A stretch of 11,428 bases of DNA. Origin: Chloroflexia bacterium. GTDB taxonomy: Bacteria; Chloroflexota; Chloroflexia; Thermomicrobiales; UBA6265. The stretch covers positions 1 to 11,428 of the forward strand of contig JACCVE010000344.1 of assembly GCA_013698285.1 (NCBI GenBank). The letters run 5' to 3'. The notes below the pieces were generated by a model. The model was not told the DNA's origin. It saw only the letters and a program-made list of their open reading frames with translations, and searched no databases. Positions 1-6,317 of the stretch are shown here, piece by piece (the stretch's first letter is position 1; each line of letters opens with the position of its first letter). Position numbers and translations under genes: made by a program.

Positions 1-990
1 GTCTTCCTCCAGCCTCTCCTCCATGCGCATCCGTTCGCCGGAGACCATGGTGGCGGCGACGACGAGCCGGGCTTCGCGGTCATCGACCTGGATCGCGACC
101 TCGACCGAATCGGCCGGACCGTCGGCGAGGATCGCCGAGAGTCCCGTTTGGATGAAGCGGAACAGGGCGACCTGCATCGCGGTCGTCAGGTGGAGGTCGT
201 ACTCCGGTCCTTCGACCGTTCCCTCGTCGATGTCCTTGCGCCGCTGCAGCTCGGCGACGTACCGACGCACGGTCGGCACCAGACCAAGTTCGTCCAGGAT
301 CATCGGCCGCAGGTCGAAGATCAGCCGGCGGGCGTCCTGTAATGACTGGTTGATCTGCAGACGGAGTCCCTGGAGCTCGGAGCGGGCTTCGGCCGGGTCC
401 CGGTCGAACAGGCGCTCGCAGATCTCGGCCCGCAGCATGAGGTTGGTCATGGTTTGGGTCGGACCGTCGTGGATCTGGCGCGAGACGCGGAGGCGCTCGT
501 CCTCCTGGGCCTCGATGATGATCAGGCCACTGGTCTGGGCGAGGAGTTCTGTCCCGCGGTTGTTGCCGAGCTGGCCGGTGTATCGCCCGTTCGGGACCAT
601 ATCGGACCCTTCGACCGGCTGCACCGCCAGGAGGTCGAGGAGGATTCGGAGCTTCTCCTGGTATTCCTTGATGTGCTGGTGCCGGCTCTGGAGCTGCTCG
701 GCCTGGGAACGCATCATGAACAGCCGGAGCTGGACCTCGTGGGAGGCGGTGTAGAGATCACGGATGTCCTGCCGCCCGTAGTTGTCGAGGTGCATCTCCA
801 TATCACGGACGCGATTGGAGAGCTGCATCTCTTTGGTCGACAGCTTCTCGACCTCTTGGTTCGTCTTCTGGAGGAGCAGGTTGATCTCTTGGAGCGCCTG
901 CTGGGATTGTTCCAACTCGCCGCTGCACTCCGCCTCCAGGGCCAGGATCCGCTCGGAGAACTCTTTTGTCTGCGGTGGAGGCAAGACCAT
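1..990 (-). CDS. DegS/NarL-type (HisKA_3) sensor histidine kinase, 3' end beyond window; degenerate ATP-binding domain
   Basis: Reading the minus strand from ATG at 990 gives 330 uninterrupted codons to the window edge, so the C-terminus is missing. The start is supported by an AAGG/GAAGGG purine tract about 9 nt upstream. There is no signal peptide or membrane segment, so the protein should be cytoplasmic. Residues about 10-120 are Glu/Gln/Leu-rich and look like a long coiled coil. The dimerisation/phosphotransfer domain follows: RQIHDGPTQ at 171-179 carries the phospho-acceptor His174 and the HDxxxQ motif linked to phosphatase activity in this family. The conserved block RRLIFDLRPM is at 221-230 and LDELGLVPTVRRY at 232-244. 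Known members phosphorylate NarL/FixJ-type regulators; no partner regulator is visible here. Oddity: the expected N-box (QEALxNxxKHA) reads QTGLSAILADG at 281-291, and no DxGxG box is found by residue 320, so ATP binding is doubtful. Family assignment is firm; activity is an inference. Confidence 0.9.
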   Translation of the reverse strand, partial: MVLPPPQTKEFSERILALEAECSGELEQSQQALQEINLLLQKTNQEVEKLSTKEMQLSNRVRDMEMHLDNYGRQDIRDLYTASHEVQLRLFMMRSQAEQLQSRHQHIKEYQEKLRILLDLLAVQPVEGSDMVPNGRYTGQLGNNRGTELLAQTSGLIIIEAQEDERLRVSRQIHDGPTQTMTNLMLRAEICERLFDRDPAEARSELQGLRLQINQSLQDARRLIFDLRPMILDELGLVPTVRRYVAELQRRKDIDEGTVEGPEYDLHLTTAMQVALFRFIQTGLSAILADGPADSVEVAIQVDDREARLVVAATMVSGERMRMEERLEED

Positions 991-1062
991 CGGAAAACAC
1001 CCTTCACACTGAAGGCGGGCCGGGGTCCAGCATGACACGCCCGGCGAGAGACCTTCCCGGCT

Positions 1063-1076
1063 AGACGGTCCCGTCT
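1063..1076. promoter_or_regulatory. Perfect 6-2-6 dyad upstream of the histidine kinase gene (possible operator)
   Basis: AGACGG-TC-CCGTCT is a perfect inverted repeat 73-86 bp upstream of the kinase start codon. It lies just downstream of the weak candidate -10 on the minus strand, where a repressor or autoregulator could bind. Only the symmetry is seen; binding is inferred, and a 6-bp arm can occur by chance in GC-rich DNA. Confidence 0.25.
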
Positions 1077-1180
1077 TCCCAAGCCTATGATCGCGGCTCA
1101 CGCCAGGCAACGGGACAAACGTCCTGATACGGAGCCGGTCGATCGTTGTCTGGGGTCAGCAATGCGTGGGTGCGGGCAGG

Positions 1181-1210
1181 TTGACAGGCGTCTCCGGCGA
1201 CGCCTACCAT
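1181..1210 (+). promoter_or_regulatory. Sigma-70-type promoter for tRNA-Gln (and probably glmU-prs)
   Basis: A consensus -35 TTGACA (1181-1186) is followed by an 18-bp spacer and a -10-like TACCAT (1205-1210, 4 of 6 matches). Transcription would start near 1217, about 12 nt before the mature tRNA 5' end, which suits a short leader removed by RNase P. No other convincing promoter is seen before glmU, so this one may serve tRNA-Gln, glmU and prs together. The spacer holds a perfect inverted repeat, AGGCGTC (1186-1192) and GACGCCT (1199-1205), covering the region between the two promoter boxes. Confidence 0.6.
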
Positions 1211-1228
1211 GCACGTGTCGGTGTCGAT

Positions 1229-1299
1229 TGGCGGGTGGTGAAATGGTATCACAAGGGTCTTTGGAACCTTTGTTTCAGGTTCGAATCCTGGCCCGCCAG
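1229..1299 (+). tRNA. tRNA-Gln (anticodon TTG)
   Basis: A complete 71-nt cloverleaf can be drawn. The acceptor stem is TGGCGGG (1229-1235) with CCCGCCA (1292-1298), giving the U1-A72 pair typical of bacterial tRNA-Gln, and discriminator G at 1299. The D stem is GTGA (1238-1241) with TCAC (1249-1252). The anticodon stem is AAGGT-type, 1254-1258 with 1266-1270, including one G-U pair. The anticodon TTG at 1261-1263 reads CAA and, by wobble, CAG. The T stem is 1275-1279 with 1287-1291, around the loop TTCGAAT. The 3' CCA is not encoded (CCC follows), so it must be added by CCA-adding enzyme. Confidence 0.95.
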
Positions 1300-1361
1300 C
1301 CCCTCACCACCGTGGTCACGCGGGCCCGTCGTGCCTCGAATCGTGTCTCGCCCGAGGGGTC

Positions 1362-2894
1362 GTGAACGCTCCGGACAACCCCCCAGCGTCCCCGGTCGGT
1401 CCCCATCACCTCACCCTCGTCATCCTCGCGGCCGGGCACGGGACGCGGATGCGTTCCCGCACGCCGAAGATGCTGCACCCGGCGGCTGGTGTCCCGATGC
1501 TCCGACGCGTGGTCGCGGCCGGTCTCTCGGCCGATCCCGACCACGTCATCCTGGTCGTCAGTCCCGCTCTGGCCGCTCACCCCGCATTCGGCTCGGTCCT
1601 GCCGCCGGATACCGCCGGTCGAGTCCGAATCGTCACCCAATCAGAGCCACTCGGTACCGGTCATGCCGTGGCGCTGGCCCTCCACGGGTCGCCGCGCGAG
1701 GCGCTGGCGGGCGGTGCGATGACCCTCGTCCTCCTCGGGGACCACCCCCTCTTGACCCCGGGCATCGTCGCCGGCGTGGTGACGTCCGCCCGGGCGTCCG
1801 GTGGTCCCGTCACCTTGCTCACGTGTGACGTCGCCGACGCGGCGGGGTACGGCCGGATCAACCGGGACCGGGACGGGCACGTCCTGGCGATCGTTGAACG
1901 CGCCGATGACGACCCCGCCGCCCGCGCCGGCCGGGTCGAGATCAACAGCGGGATGATGGTCTTGGCCACCGGTTGGGCGCGCGATGCCCTCGCGGCGACC
2001 GCTCCGAGCCCGGTCACCGGGGAGATCTACCTGACCGACCTGGTTGGCCGGGCGGTCGCCGGCGCCAGGCCCGGGTCGCCCTGGCCCGTCTCGGCGGTCG
2101 TCGCCCCATCCGACGTGGCGATGGGGGTCAATGACCGCCAGCAACTGCGCGACGTCGAGCGTGTCCTCCACGAGCGGGCGCGGACCCGACACATGCTGGC
2201 GGGAGTCACTCTGGTCGGAGCGGAGACGATCTTCATCGACGACGACGTCGAGATCGGCCAGGATACGGCCATCCTTCCCCATTCCGTCATCGGGGCGGGG
2301 ACCCGCATCGGGGAGGAGTGCGTGGTCGGCCCGCACGCCGTCATCCGGCAGAGCCTGATCGGGGACCGATGCGAGGTGCGAAGCTCGACGTTGGACTCGG
2401 TGGCGCTCGGGGACGGTGTCGATGTCGGGCCCTACGCCCACCTGCGCCCGGGTACCGTGGTCGGCGAAGGGGCGCACGTCGGCACCCACGCCGAGGTCAA
2501 GAACGCCACCGTCGAGGCCGGGGCCAGCGTCGGGCACTTCAGCTACGTCGGTGACGCCCGCGTCGGGGCCCGCACCAACATCGGGGCCGGTGTGGTCACC
2601 GCCAACTACGACGGGGTGCGGAAGCACCGGACCGACATCGGGGCCGACGCCTTCATCGGCAGCGACACCATCCTCCGGGCCCCGGTCCGGATCGGGGACC
2701 GGGCCCGGACGGGGGCCGGGTCGGTCGTCACCAAGGACGTCCCCGCTGATGCCCTGGCCGTCGGGGTCCCGGCCCGGGTGATCCGGCGGAACATCCCCCG
2801 GGCGGGAGGCGGCGGACCGTTGCCCGAAGCGGGCACTGACCAGGCGACCCCGGACCAGCCCGGCGACCAGTCGATCAGGGGAGGCGATGCGTAG
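1362..2894 (+). CDS. glmU: Bifunctional GlmU: GlcN-1-P acetyltransferase / GlcNAc-1-P uridylyltransferase
   Basis: A cytoplasmic enzyme making UDP-GlcNAc, the precursor for peptidoglycan, from glucosamine-1-phosphate, acetyl-CoA and UTP. The 510 residues carry both domains. The uridylyltransferase half has LAAGHGTRM (22-30), P35-K36, LGTGHAV (97-103), GDHPLL with Asp127, YLTDL (223-227) and VND with Asn258. The left-handed beta-helix acetyltransferase half has hexapeptide repeats from about 282. Equivalents of the E. coli active-site residues are Arg362, Lys380, His392, Tyr395, Asn406, Asn415-Tyr416 and Lys421, so both activities look intact. A GTG start is chosen because no other start lies before the Rossmann motif; this gives a 17-residue lead-in. 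A GAGGGG tract sits only 2 nt before the GTG, unusually close. The last 30 residues are a Gly/Pro/Asp-rich tail. The stop codon abuts the prs start. Confidence 0.96.
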   Translation: MNAPDNPPASPVGPHHLTLVILAAGHGTRMRSRTPKMLHPAAGVPMLRRVVAAGLSADPDHVILVVSPALAAHPAFGSVLPPDTAGRVRIVTQSEPLGTGHAVALALHGSPREALAGGAMTLVLLGDHPLLTPGIVAGVVTSARASGGPVTLLTCDVADAAGYGRINRDRDGHVLAIVERADDDPAARAGRVEINSGMMVLATGWARDALAATAPSPVTGEIYLTDLVGRAVAGARPGSPWPVSAVVAPSDVAMGVNDRQQLRDVERVLHERARTRHMLAGVTLVGAETIFIDDDVEIGQDTAILPHSVIGAGTRIGEECVVGPHAVIRQSLIGDRCEVRSSTLDSVALGDGVDVGPYAHLRPGTVVGEGAHVGTHAEVKNATVEAGASVGHFSYVGDARVGARTNIGAGVVTANYDGVRKHRTDIGADAFIGSDTILRAPVRIGDRARTGAGSVVTKDVPADALAVGVPARVIRRNIPRAGGGGPLPEAGTDQATPDQPGDQSIRGGDA

Positions 2895-3833
2895 ATGGAC
2901 GGCCGGCTGCAGATCTTCGCGGGGACTTCGCACCCCGCCCTCGCCAAGGACATCACGCGGGAACTGGAGGTCCAGCTCGGCCGGGCCCTGGTCGGCACCT
3001 ACCGCAACGGCGAAACGCGGGTGCGCCTGGACGAGAACGTGCGCGGCTCCGACTGCTTCGTGATCCAGACGATCTGCATGCCCTATGACCATCACTTGAT
3101 GGAGTTGCTGCTGATGATCGATGCCCTGCGGCGGGCATCTGCCGCCCGGATCACCGCCGTGATCCCCTACTACGGGTATTCGAAGCAGGAGAAGAAGACG
3201 GCGGGCCGGGAGCCAATCTCGGCCAAGCTCGTCGCCAACCTGATCACGGTCGCCGGTGCCCACCGCATCCTCTCGATCGACCTCCACGCCCCGGCGATCG
3301 AAGGATTCTTCGATATCCCCGTCGATCACCTGCGGGCGACGCCCCTCTTCGCCCGCCACTTCCGCGACATCGTGGCCGGGGGGGGCGTGGTCGTCAGCCC
3401 GGACGCGGGGGGCGTGGCCCGGGCGGAGGATTTCCGGGGCCGGGCGGGAGGCACCCTGGCGATCATCTCGAAGCGACACCCGGAGCCGGATCAGACCGCG
3501 ACGCTGGAGATGGTCGGGGACGTCTCGGGCAAGGCGGTGATCGTCGTCGACGACATGATCTCGACCGGCGAGACGGTGGTCCAGGCAGCCAGGCTGCTGC
3601 GCGACCGGGGCGCCGCCTCGATCCACGTCGCCGCCACGCACGGCATCTTCGCCGGGGACGCGATGCGCCTCCTCGACGCTTCCCCGATCACCGACATCGT
3701 CGTCTCCGACACCTTGCCGTTGGCCGAGGACGTCGATCGTCAGCGGGTCACGACCATCACGGTCGCCCCGCTGCTCGCCGAGGCGATCATGCGCATCCAC
3801 AAGGACTTGAGCATCAGTGCGCTCTTCACCTGA
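2895..3833 (+). CDS. prs: Ribose-phosphate pyrophosphokinase (PRPP synthetase)
   Basis: Makes PRPP from ribose-5-phosphate and ATP for purine, pyrimidine, His, Trp and NAD synthesis; cytoplasmic. The 312-residue length is typical of class I enzymes. Visible motifs are ENVRG (47-51), MELLLMIDALRRASA (69-83), the flexible ATP loop YSKQEKK...REPISAK (95-111), DLH with His131 then EGFFDIPVDHL (136-146), VVSPDAGGVARAEDF (166-180), the catalytic Lys193-Arg194 pair, and the PRPP-binding loop VIVVDDMISTGET (215-227). The ATP loop is YSKQEKK where many enzymes have YARQDRK, so each charged position is conservatively swapped. ATG follows the glmU TAG with no gap. A strong GGGGAGG ribosome-binding site lies inside the end of glmU, 9 nt upstream. 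The glmU-prs pairing is a well-known gene order in several phyla and indicates co-transcription. Confidence 0.96.
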   Translation: MDGRLQIFAGTSHPALAKDITRELEVQLGRALVGTYRNGETRVRLDENVRGSDCFVIQTICMPYDHHLMELLLMIDALRRASAARITAVIPYYGYSKQEKKTAGREPISAKLVANLITVAGAHRILSIDLHAPAIEGFFDIPVDHLRATPLFARHFRDIVAGGGVVVSPDAGGVARAEDFRGRAGGTLAIISKRHPEPDQTATLEMVGDVSGKAVIVVDDMISTGETVVQAARLLRDRGAASIHVAATHGIFAGDAMRLLDASPITDIVVSDTLPLAEDVDRQRVTTITVAPLLAEAIMRIHKDLSISALFT

Positions 3834-3974
3834 TACCGCGTCGGCTGTCCCGCCCCGCTCCTCGCTCCTCCCTCGCGGTACCGCACCGGGCACGGCGCGC
3901 GCGAGCCGCGCCGGCGTGGGTACGTCCGAGATGCGGGAGAACACGCTGACTGTGGCGGTCCGGGGGCGAACGGG
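3834..3974. other. Intergenic gap after prs with a GC-rich hairpin at 3893-3913
   Basis: This 141-bp gap separates prs from the CBS protein gene. It holds the inverted repeat CGGCGCG (3893-3899) and CGCGCCG (3907-3913) around a 7-nt loop. No T-run follows, so it is at best a weak or Rho-assisted termination point for glmU-prs. No convincing -35/-10 pair is seen, although a promoter for the next gene would be expected here if the hairpin terminates. Confidence 0.35.
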
Positions 3975-5312
3975 ATGAGTGGCGAGAGCTGGGGAGACCT
4001 CTTCGTGGTCGTGATAGCGATCGGGGTAATGACCCTGGCCGCCGCCGTGGAGACATTCAGCGCGGTCATCAACAAGAACAAGAATCGGCAGCGCCAGTCG
4101 TCCGAGGTGTCCGAGGGTCGCCGCCGATCGGTCCAGTTGCAGATCGATCCGCCCAGGCTCCTGTCAGGTGCGCTGCTCACGATCGAGATCGCCGCCGTTA
4201 GCGTCGCCGCCAGCCTGCTCACCTCGGTCTTGGCCCGCGAATCCGGCCGCGGTGGCCTGCCCGTCGCCGTGGTGACCGTGACGGTGCTCTTCCTCGTCCT
4301 GGGTCAGGGGTTGCCCCGGGCGATCGGGCGCAGGCGACCCGAGCGGGCCGTCGCGGCGCTGATCGCGCTGGGCACCGCATTGAGCGTGGTGACGGGGCCG
4401 ATCGGCCACGCGATCGACCGGGTCAGCCGCGGCTTCGCCTGGTCGATGCGGGGCGAGCCCGACGAATCGATCCCGATCGGGACGGAGGACGAACTGCGGG
4501 CGGTCAACCTGCGAGACAACGACGACGAGGTCATCGAGTCCGAAGAACAGGAGATGATTGACGGGGTCATGCACCTGGAGGAGATCCGGGTCCGCGACAT
4601 CATGGTGCCGCGGGTCGACATCACCGCCGTGCCCCGTTCGATCGCGCCCCGGGCCCTGATCGAGACGATCACCGCGAACGGGCATTCCCGGATCCCGGTC
4701 TTCGCCGGGTCGATCGACAACATCGTCGGTATCCTCTACGCCAAAGATCTGCTCCCCTTCGTGATGAGCAACAACGAGGTCTTGCCGCTGATCAGCCTGC
4801 TACGGGAGCCCTACGTGGTGCCGGAGTCGAAGCGGATTGACGACCTGCTGACCGAGCTCCGGCAGGCCAAGATCCACATCGCGATCGTTGCCGACGAGTA
4901 CGGCGGCACCGCCGGGCTGGTGACGATCGAGGATATCCTGGAGGAGATCGTCGGGGAGATCCAGGACGAGTACGACACCGAGGCGCCCCTGTTCGAACTT
5001 GTCGGCCCAGATGAACTGATCGCCGACGGTCGCCTGGCACTCGAAGACGTCGAGGACACCCTCCGCGTCACCTTCGAGAAGGAGGATTACGGCACCCTGG
5101 GCGGCTTCGTCCAGCGGCACCTGAGCCGGGTCCCGGAGGAGGGCGACGCCTTCGAGGCGGCCGGGCTCCGGGTCGAGATCCTCGAGGTCGAGCGGCACCG
5201 GGTCCGGAAGTGCCGCGTCTCCAAGGTCTCGCTGATGAGCGAGGGTGTGTCGGGCGAACCGGAGGCCGAGGTCGCCGCCCAGACCGAAACGCCGTCCCCG
5301 CGGACCGGGTGA
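3975..5312 (+). CDS. CNNM/CorC/HlyC-family membrane protein with paired CBS domains
   Basis: A 445-residue inner-membrane protein of the family often labelled hemolysin or magnesium/cobalt efflux. The N-terminal DUF21-type region has hydrophobic segments at about 9-30, 62-86, 94-115 and 126-147. The cytosolic part has a CBS pair: CBS1 about 205-265, starting VRDIMVPRVDI (206-216), and CBS2 about 272-330, with VADEYGGTAGLVTIEDILEE (305-324). A CorC_HlyC transporter-associated domain follows at about 336-415, then an acidic tail. The cytosolic half is highly typical. The membrane half is divergent: AAVETF (23-28) stands where SxxETA is usual, EIAAVS (71-76) where an Asn-containing IxIGNT stretch is usual, and GQGLPR (110-115) where GExxPK is usual. 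Ion transport is therefore uncertain. The ATG is preceded by a G-rich stretch (3962-3973). The stop overlaps the birA start, implying co-translation. Confidence 0.88.
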   Translation: MSGESWGDLFVVVIAIGVMTLAAAVETFSAVINKNKNRQRQSSEVSEGRRRSVQLQIDPPRLLSGALLTIEIAAVSVAASLLTSVLARESGRGGLPVAVVTVTVLFLVLGQGLPRAIGRRRPERAVAALIALGTALSVVTGPIGHAIDRVSRGFAWSMRGEPDESIPIGTEDELRAVNLRDNDDEVIESEEQEMIDGVMHLEEIRVRDIMVPRVDITAVPRSIAPRALIETITANGHSRIPVFAGSIDNIVGILYAKDLLPFVMSNNEVLPLISLLREPYVVPESKRIDDLLTELRQAKIHIAIVADEYGGTAGLVTIEDILEEIVGEIQDEYDTEAPLFELVGPDELIADGRLALEDVEDTLRVTFEKEDYGTLGGFVQRHLSRVPEEGDAFEAAGLRVEILEVERHRVRKCRVSKVSLMSEGVSGEPEAEVAAQTETPSPRTG

Positions 5313-6154
5313 TCCCGCCGGTGGCGATCGGTGACCACGTGGTCCACCTGGGTGAGGTCCCGACCACGATGGACGTGGCGCTGGCGCTGGGCCGGGACGG
5401 GGCGCCATCGGGGACCGTGGTCGTGGCGGTCCACCAGACGAGTGGGCGCGGGCGCTTGGACCGGCGATGGGACGCGCCGCCGGGGAGTTCCCTGCTGGCG
5501 TCGGTCCTGCTTCGGACCCGTCTCTCGCCGGCAAAACTGACGTCGTTCTCATTGGTGCTCGGGATGGAGATCGCCCCCGTGCTGGACGGGTGGCTGCCGG
5601 ACCCGTGCCGGCTCAAGTGGCCGAACGACCTGCTGGCGGGGGACCGCAAGCTGGGCGGCATCCTCGTCCGGTCGCACCCCGACCGGCAGCCTGTTGGTGA
5701 CGACTCGCCGGTCACGCTGGTCATTGCCGGGATCGGCATCAACGTCGCGGCCGGGCGCGATGATCTCCCGGCCGGTGCCACTAGCCTCCGAGAGGAGGGC
5801 GATGGGAGCGTCACCGTCGCCGATGTCGCCGCCCGCCTGTGGCCCGCCCTCGACCTGGCCTGGCGGCGCTTCGAGGGAAACGGTGGGAACGTCGACCTGG
5901 GCGGATGGCGAGACCGGGCGGCCTATGTCGATGAGGAGGTGGAGATCCGTCTCCCCGGCGGAGTCCGGCGCGGGATCCTGCGCGGCGTGGACCCGACCGG
6001 AGCCCTTTGCCTCGAGGACGAGTCTGGAATGACGCACCTGTACCTGACGGGCGATGTCTCCCGGGGCCCCATCCCCGTCCCGTCCGGAGCGACCCGGACG
6101 ACCAGGGACGGGCCGAGGACGCGACGCGAGGAGCGCCGGGCCGGCACCGGGTGA
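5309..6154 (+). CDS. birA: Biotin--[acetyl-CoA-carboxylase] ligase, monofunctional
   Basis: Activates biotin with ATP and attaches it to the lysine of biotin carboxyl-carrier domains, in the cytoplasm. From GTG at 5309 the protein has 281 residues. It shows TTMD (19-22), the biotinyl-AMP loop GRGRLDRRW (46-54), LKWPNDLL (102-109), the conserved biotin-site Lys114 in KLGGILV, GIGINV (141-146) and the small C-terminal SH3-like domain (about 207-250). There is no N-terminal helix-turn-helix, so it should not act as a biotin-operon repressor. The GTG start overlaps the upstream TGA as GTGA, favouring translational coupling; an in-frame GTG at 5321 is the alternative. The frame is open further upstream, but that stretch encodes no ligase sequence. 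The last 30 residues are an Arg/Thr-rich tail outside the usual domain. Biotin loading would serve acyl-CoA carboxylases, fitting the neighbouring acyl-CoA genes. Confidence 0.93.
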   Translation: MIPPVAIGDHVVHLGEVPTTMDVALALGRDGAPSGTVVVAVHQTSGRGRLDRRWDAPPGSSLLASVLLRTRLSPAKLTSFSLVLGMEIAPVLDGWLPDPCRLKWPNDLLAGDRKLGGILVRSHPDRQPVGDDSPVTLVIAGIGINVAAGRDDLPAGATSLREEGDGSVTVADVAARLWPALDLAWRRFEGNGGNVDLGGWRDRAAYVDEEVEIRLPGGVRRGILRGVDPTGALCLEDESGMTHLYLTGDVSRGPIPVPSGATRTTRDGPRTRREERRAGTG

Positions 6155-6179
6155 GCATGGGGCCGTGGTGCCCGGAAAT

Positions 6180-6209
6180 TTGCCCGGTCCCGGACGGCGG
6201 ACCTATACT
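6180..6209 (+). promoter_or_regulatory. Promoter of the acyl-CoA dehydrogenase gene
   Basis: TTGCCC (6180-6185) is followed by an 18-bp spacer and TATACT (6204-6209), a close -10 match that stands out in this GC-rich DNA. Transcription should start near 6216, leaving a leader of about 100 nt before the ATG at 6318. Confidence 0.6.
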
Positions 6210-6213
6210 GGCC

Positions 6214-6289
6214 CCCGCGATCGACGGCCAAACGCGGGCCACTCCGGGGCGGTCCGGCCGGGCCCAGGGGCGATGCCACGCCCGGGCCC
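6214..6289 (+). promoter_or_regulatory. Two tandem hairpins in the acyl-CoA dehydrogenase leader
   Basis: Hairpin 1 pairs CCCGCG (6214-6219) with CGCGGG (6233-6238) around a 13-nt loop and starts at about the predicted transcript 5' end. Hairpin 2 pairs GGGCCC (6260-6265) with GGGCCC (6284-6289) and GGGCG (6268-6272) with CGCCC (6279-6283), with a 2-nt bulge and the 6-nt loop ATGCCA. Neither is followed by a T-run. They may stabilise the transcript or control translation; no known riboswitch class is recognised. Confidence 0.35.
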
Positions 6290-6317
6290 ATCACGTCCTG
6301 GCGAATTGGGGGAAGCG

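Larger units (their letters stand above)
991..1228. other. Divergent intergenic region between the kinase gene and tRNA-Gln
   Basis: About 240 bp without a convincing gene. Short open frames crossing it have no ribosome-binding site or recognisable protein. It should hold the leftward promoter of the histidine kinase. The best candidate on the minus strand is TTGCCT (1110-1105) with a 17-bp spacer to TAGGCT (1087-1082), a weak match. Near its predicted transcription start lies the dyad AGACGG-TC-CCGTCT (1063-1076). The rightward tRNA promoter is at the other end, at 1181-1210. Confidence 0.5.

Noticed and set aside
23..1035. Rightward open frames in the first kilobase
   Set aside because: They mirror the leftward histidine kinase gene, whose motifs are unmistakable; their own translations are Arg/Ser- or Leu/Val-biased shadows.
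1300..1361. Terminator between tRNA-Gln and glmU (ACCA-CCG-TGGT)
   Set aside because: The stem is only 4 bp with no T-run, too weak to claim.
1087..1828. Rightward open frames running through the tRNA-Gln gene
   Set aside because: They cross a well-folded tRNA and the glmU start and have no recognisable protein.
3893..3913. Rho-independent terminator after prs
   Set aside because: The stem is GC-rich but lacks any T-run and could be chance pairing; recorded only as part of the intergenic gap.
1641..3944. 767-codon open frame on the minus strand opposite glmU and prs
   Set aside because: It is antisense to two genes with complete catalytic motifs, has a Gly/Asp/Arg/Pro-rich low-complexity composition and no recognisable domain. 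Long antisense frames are expected from GC-rich codon bias.
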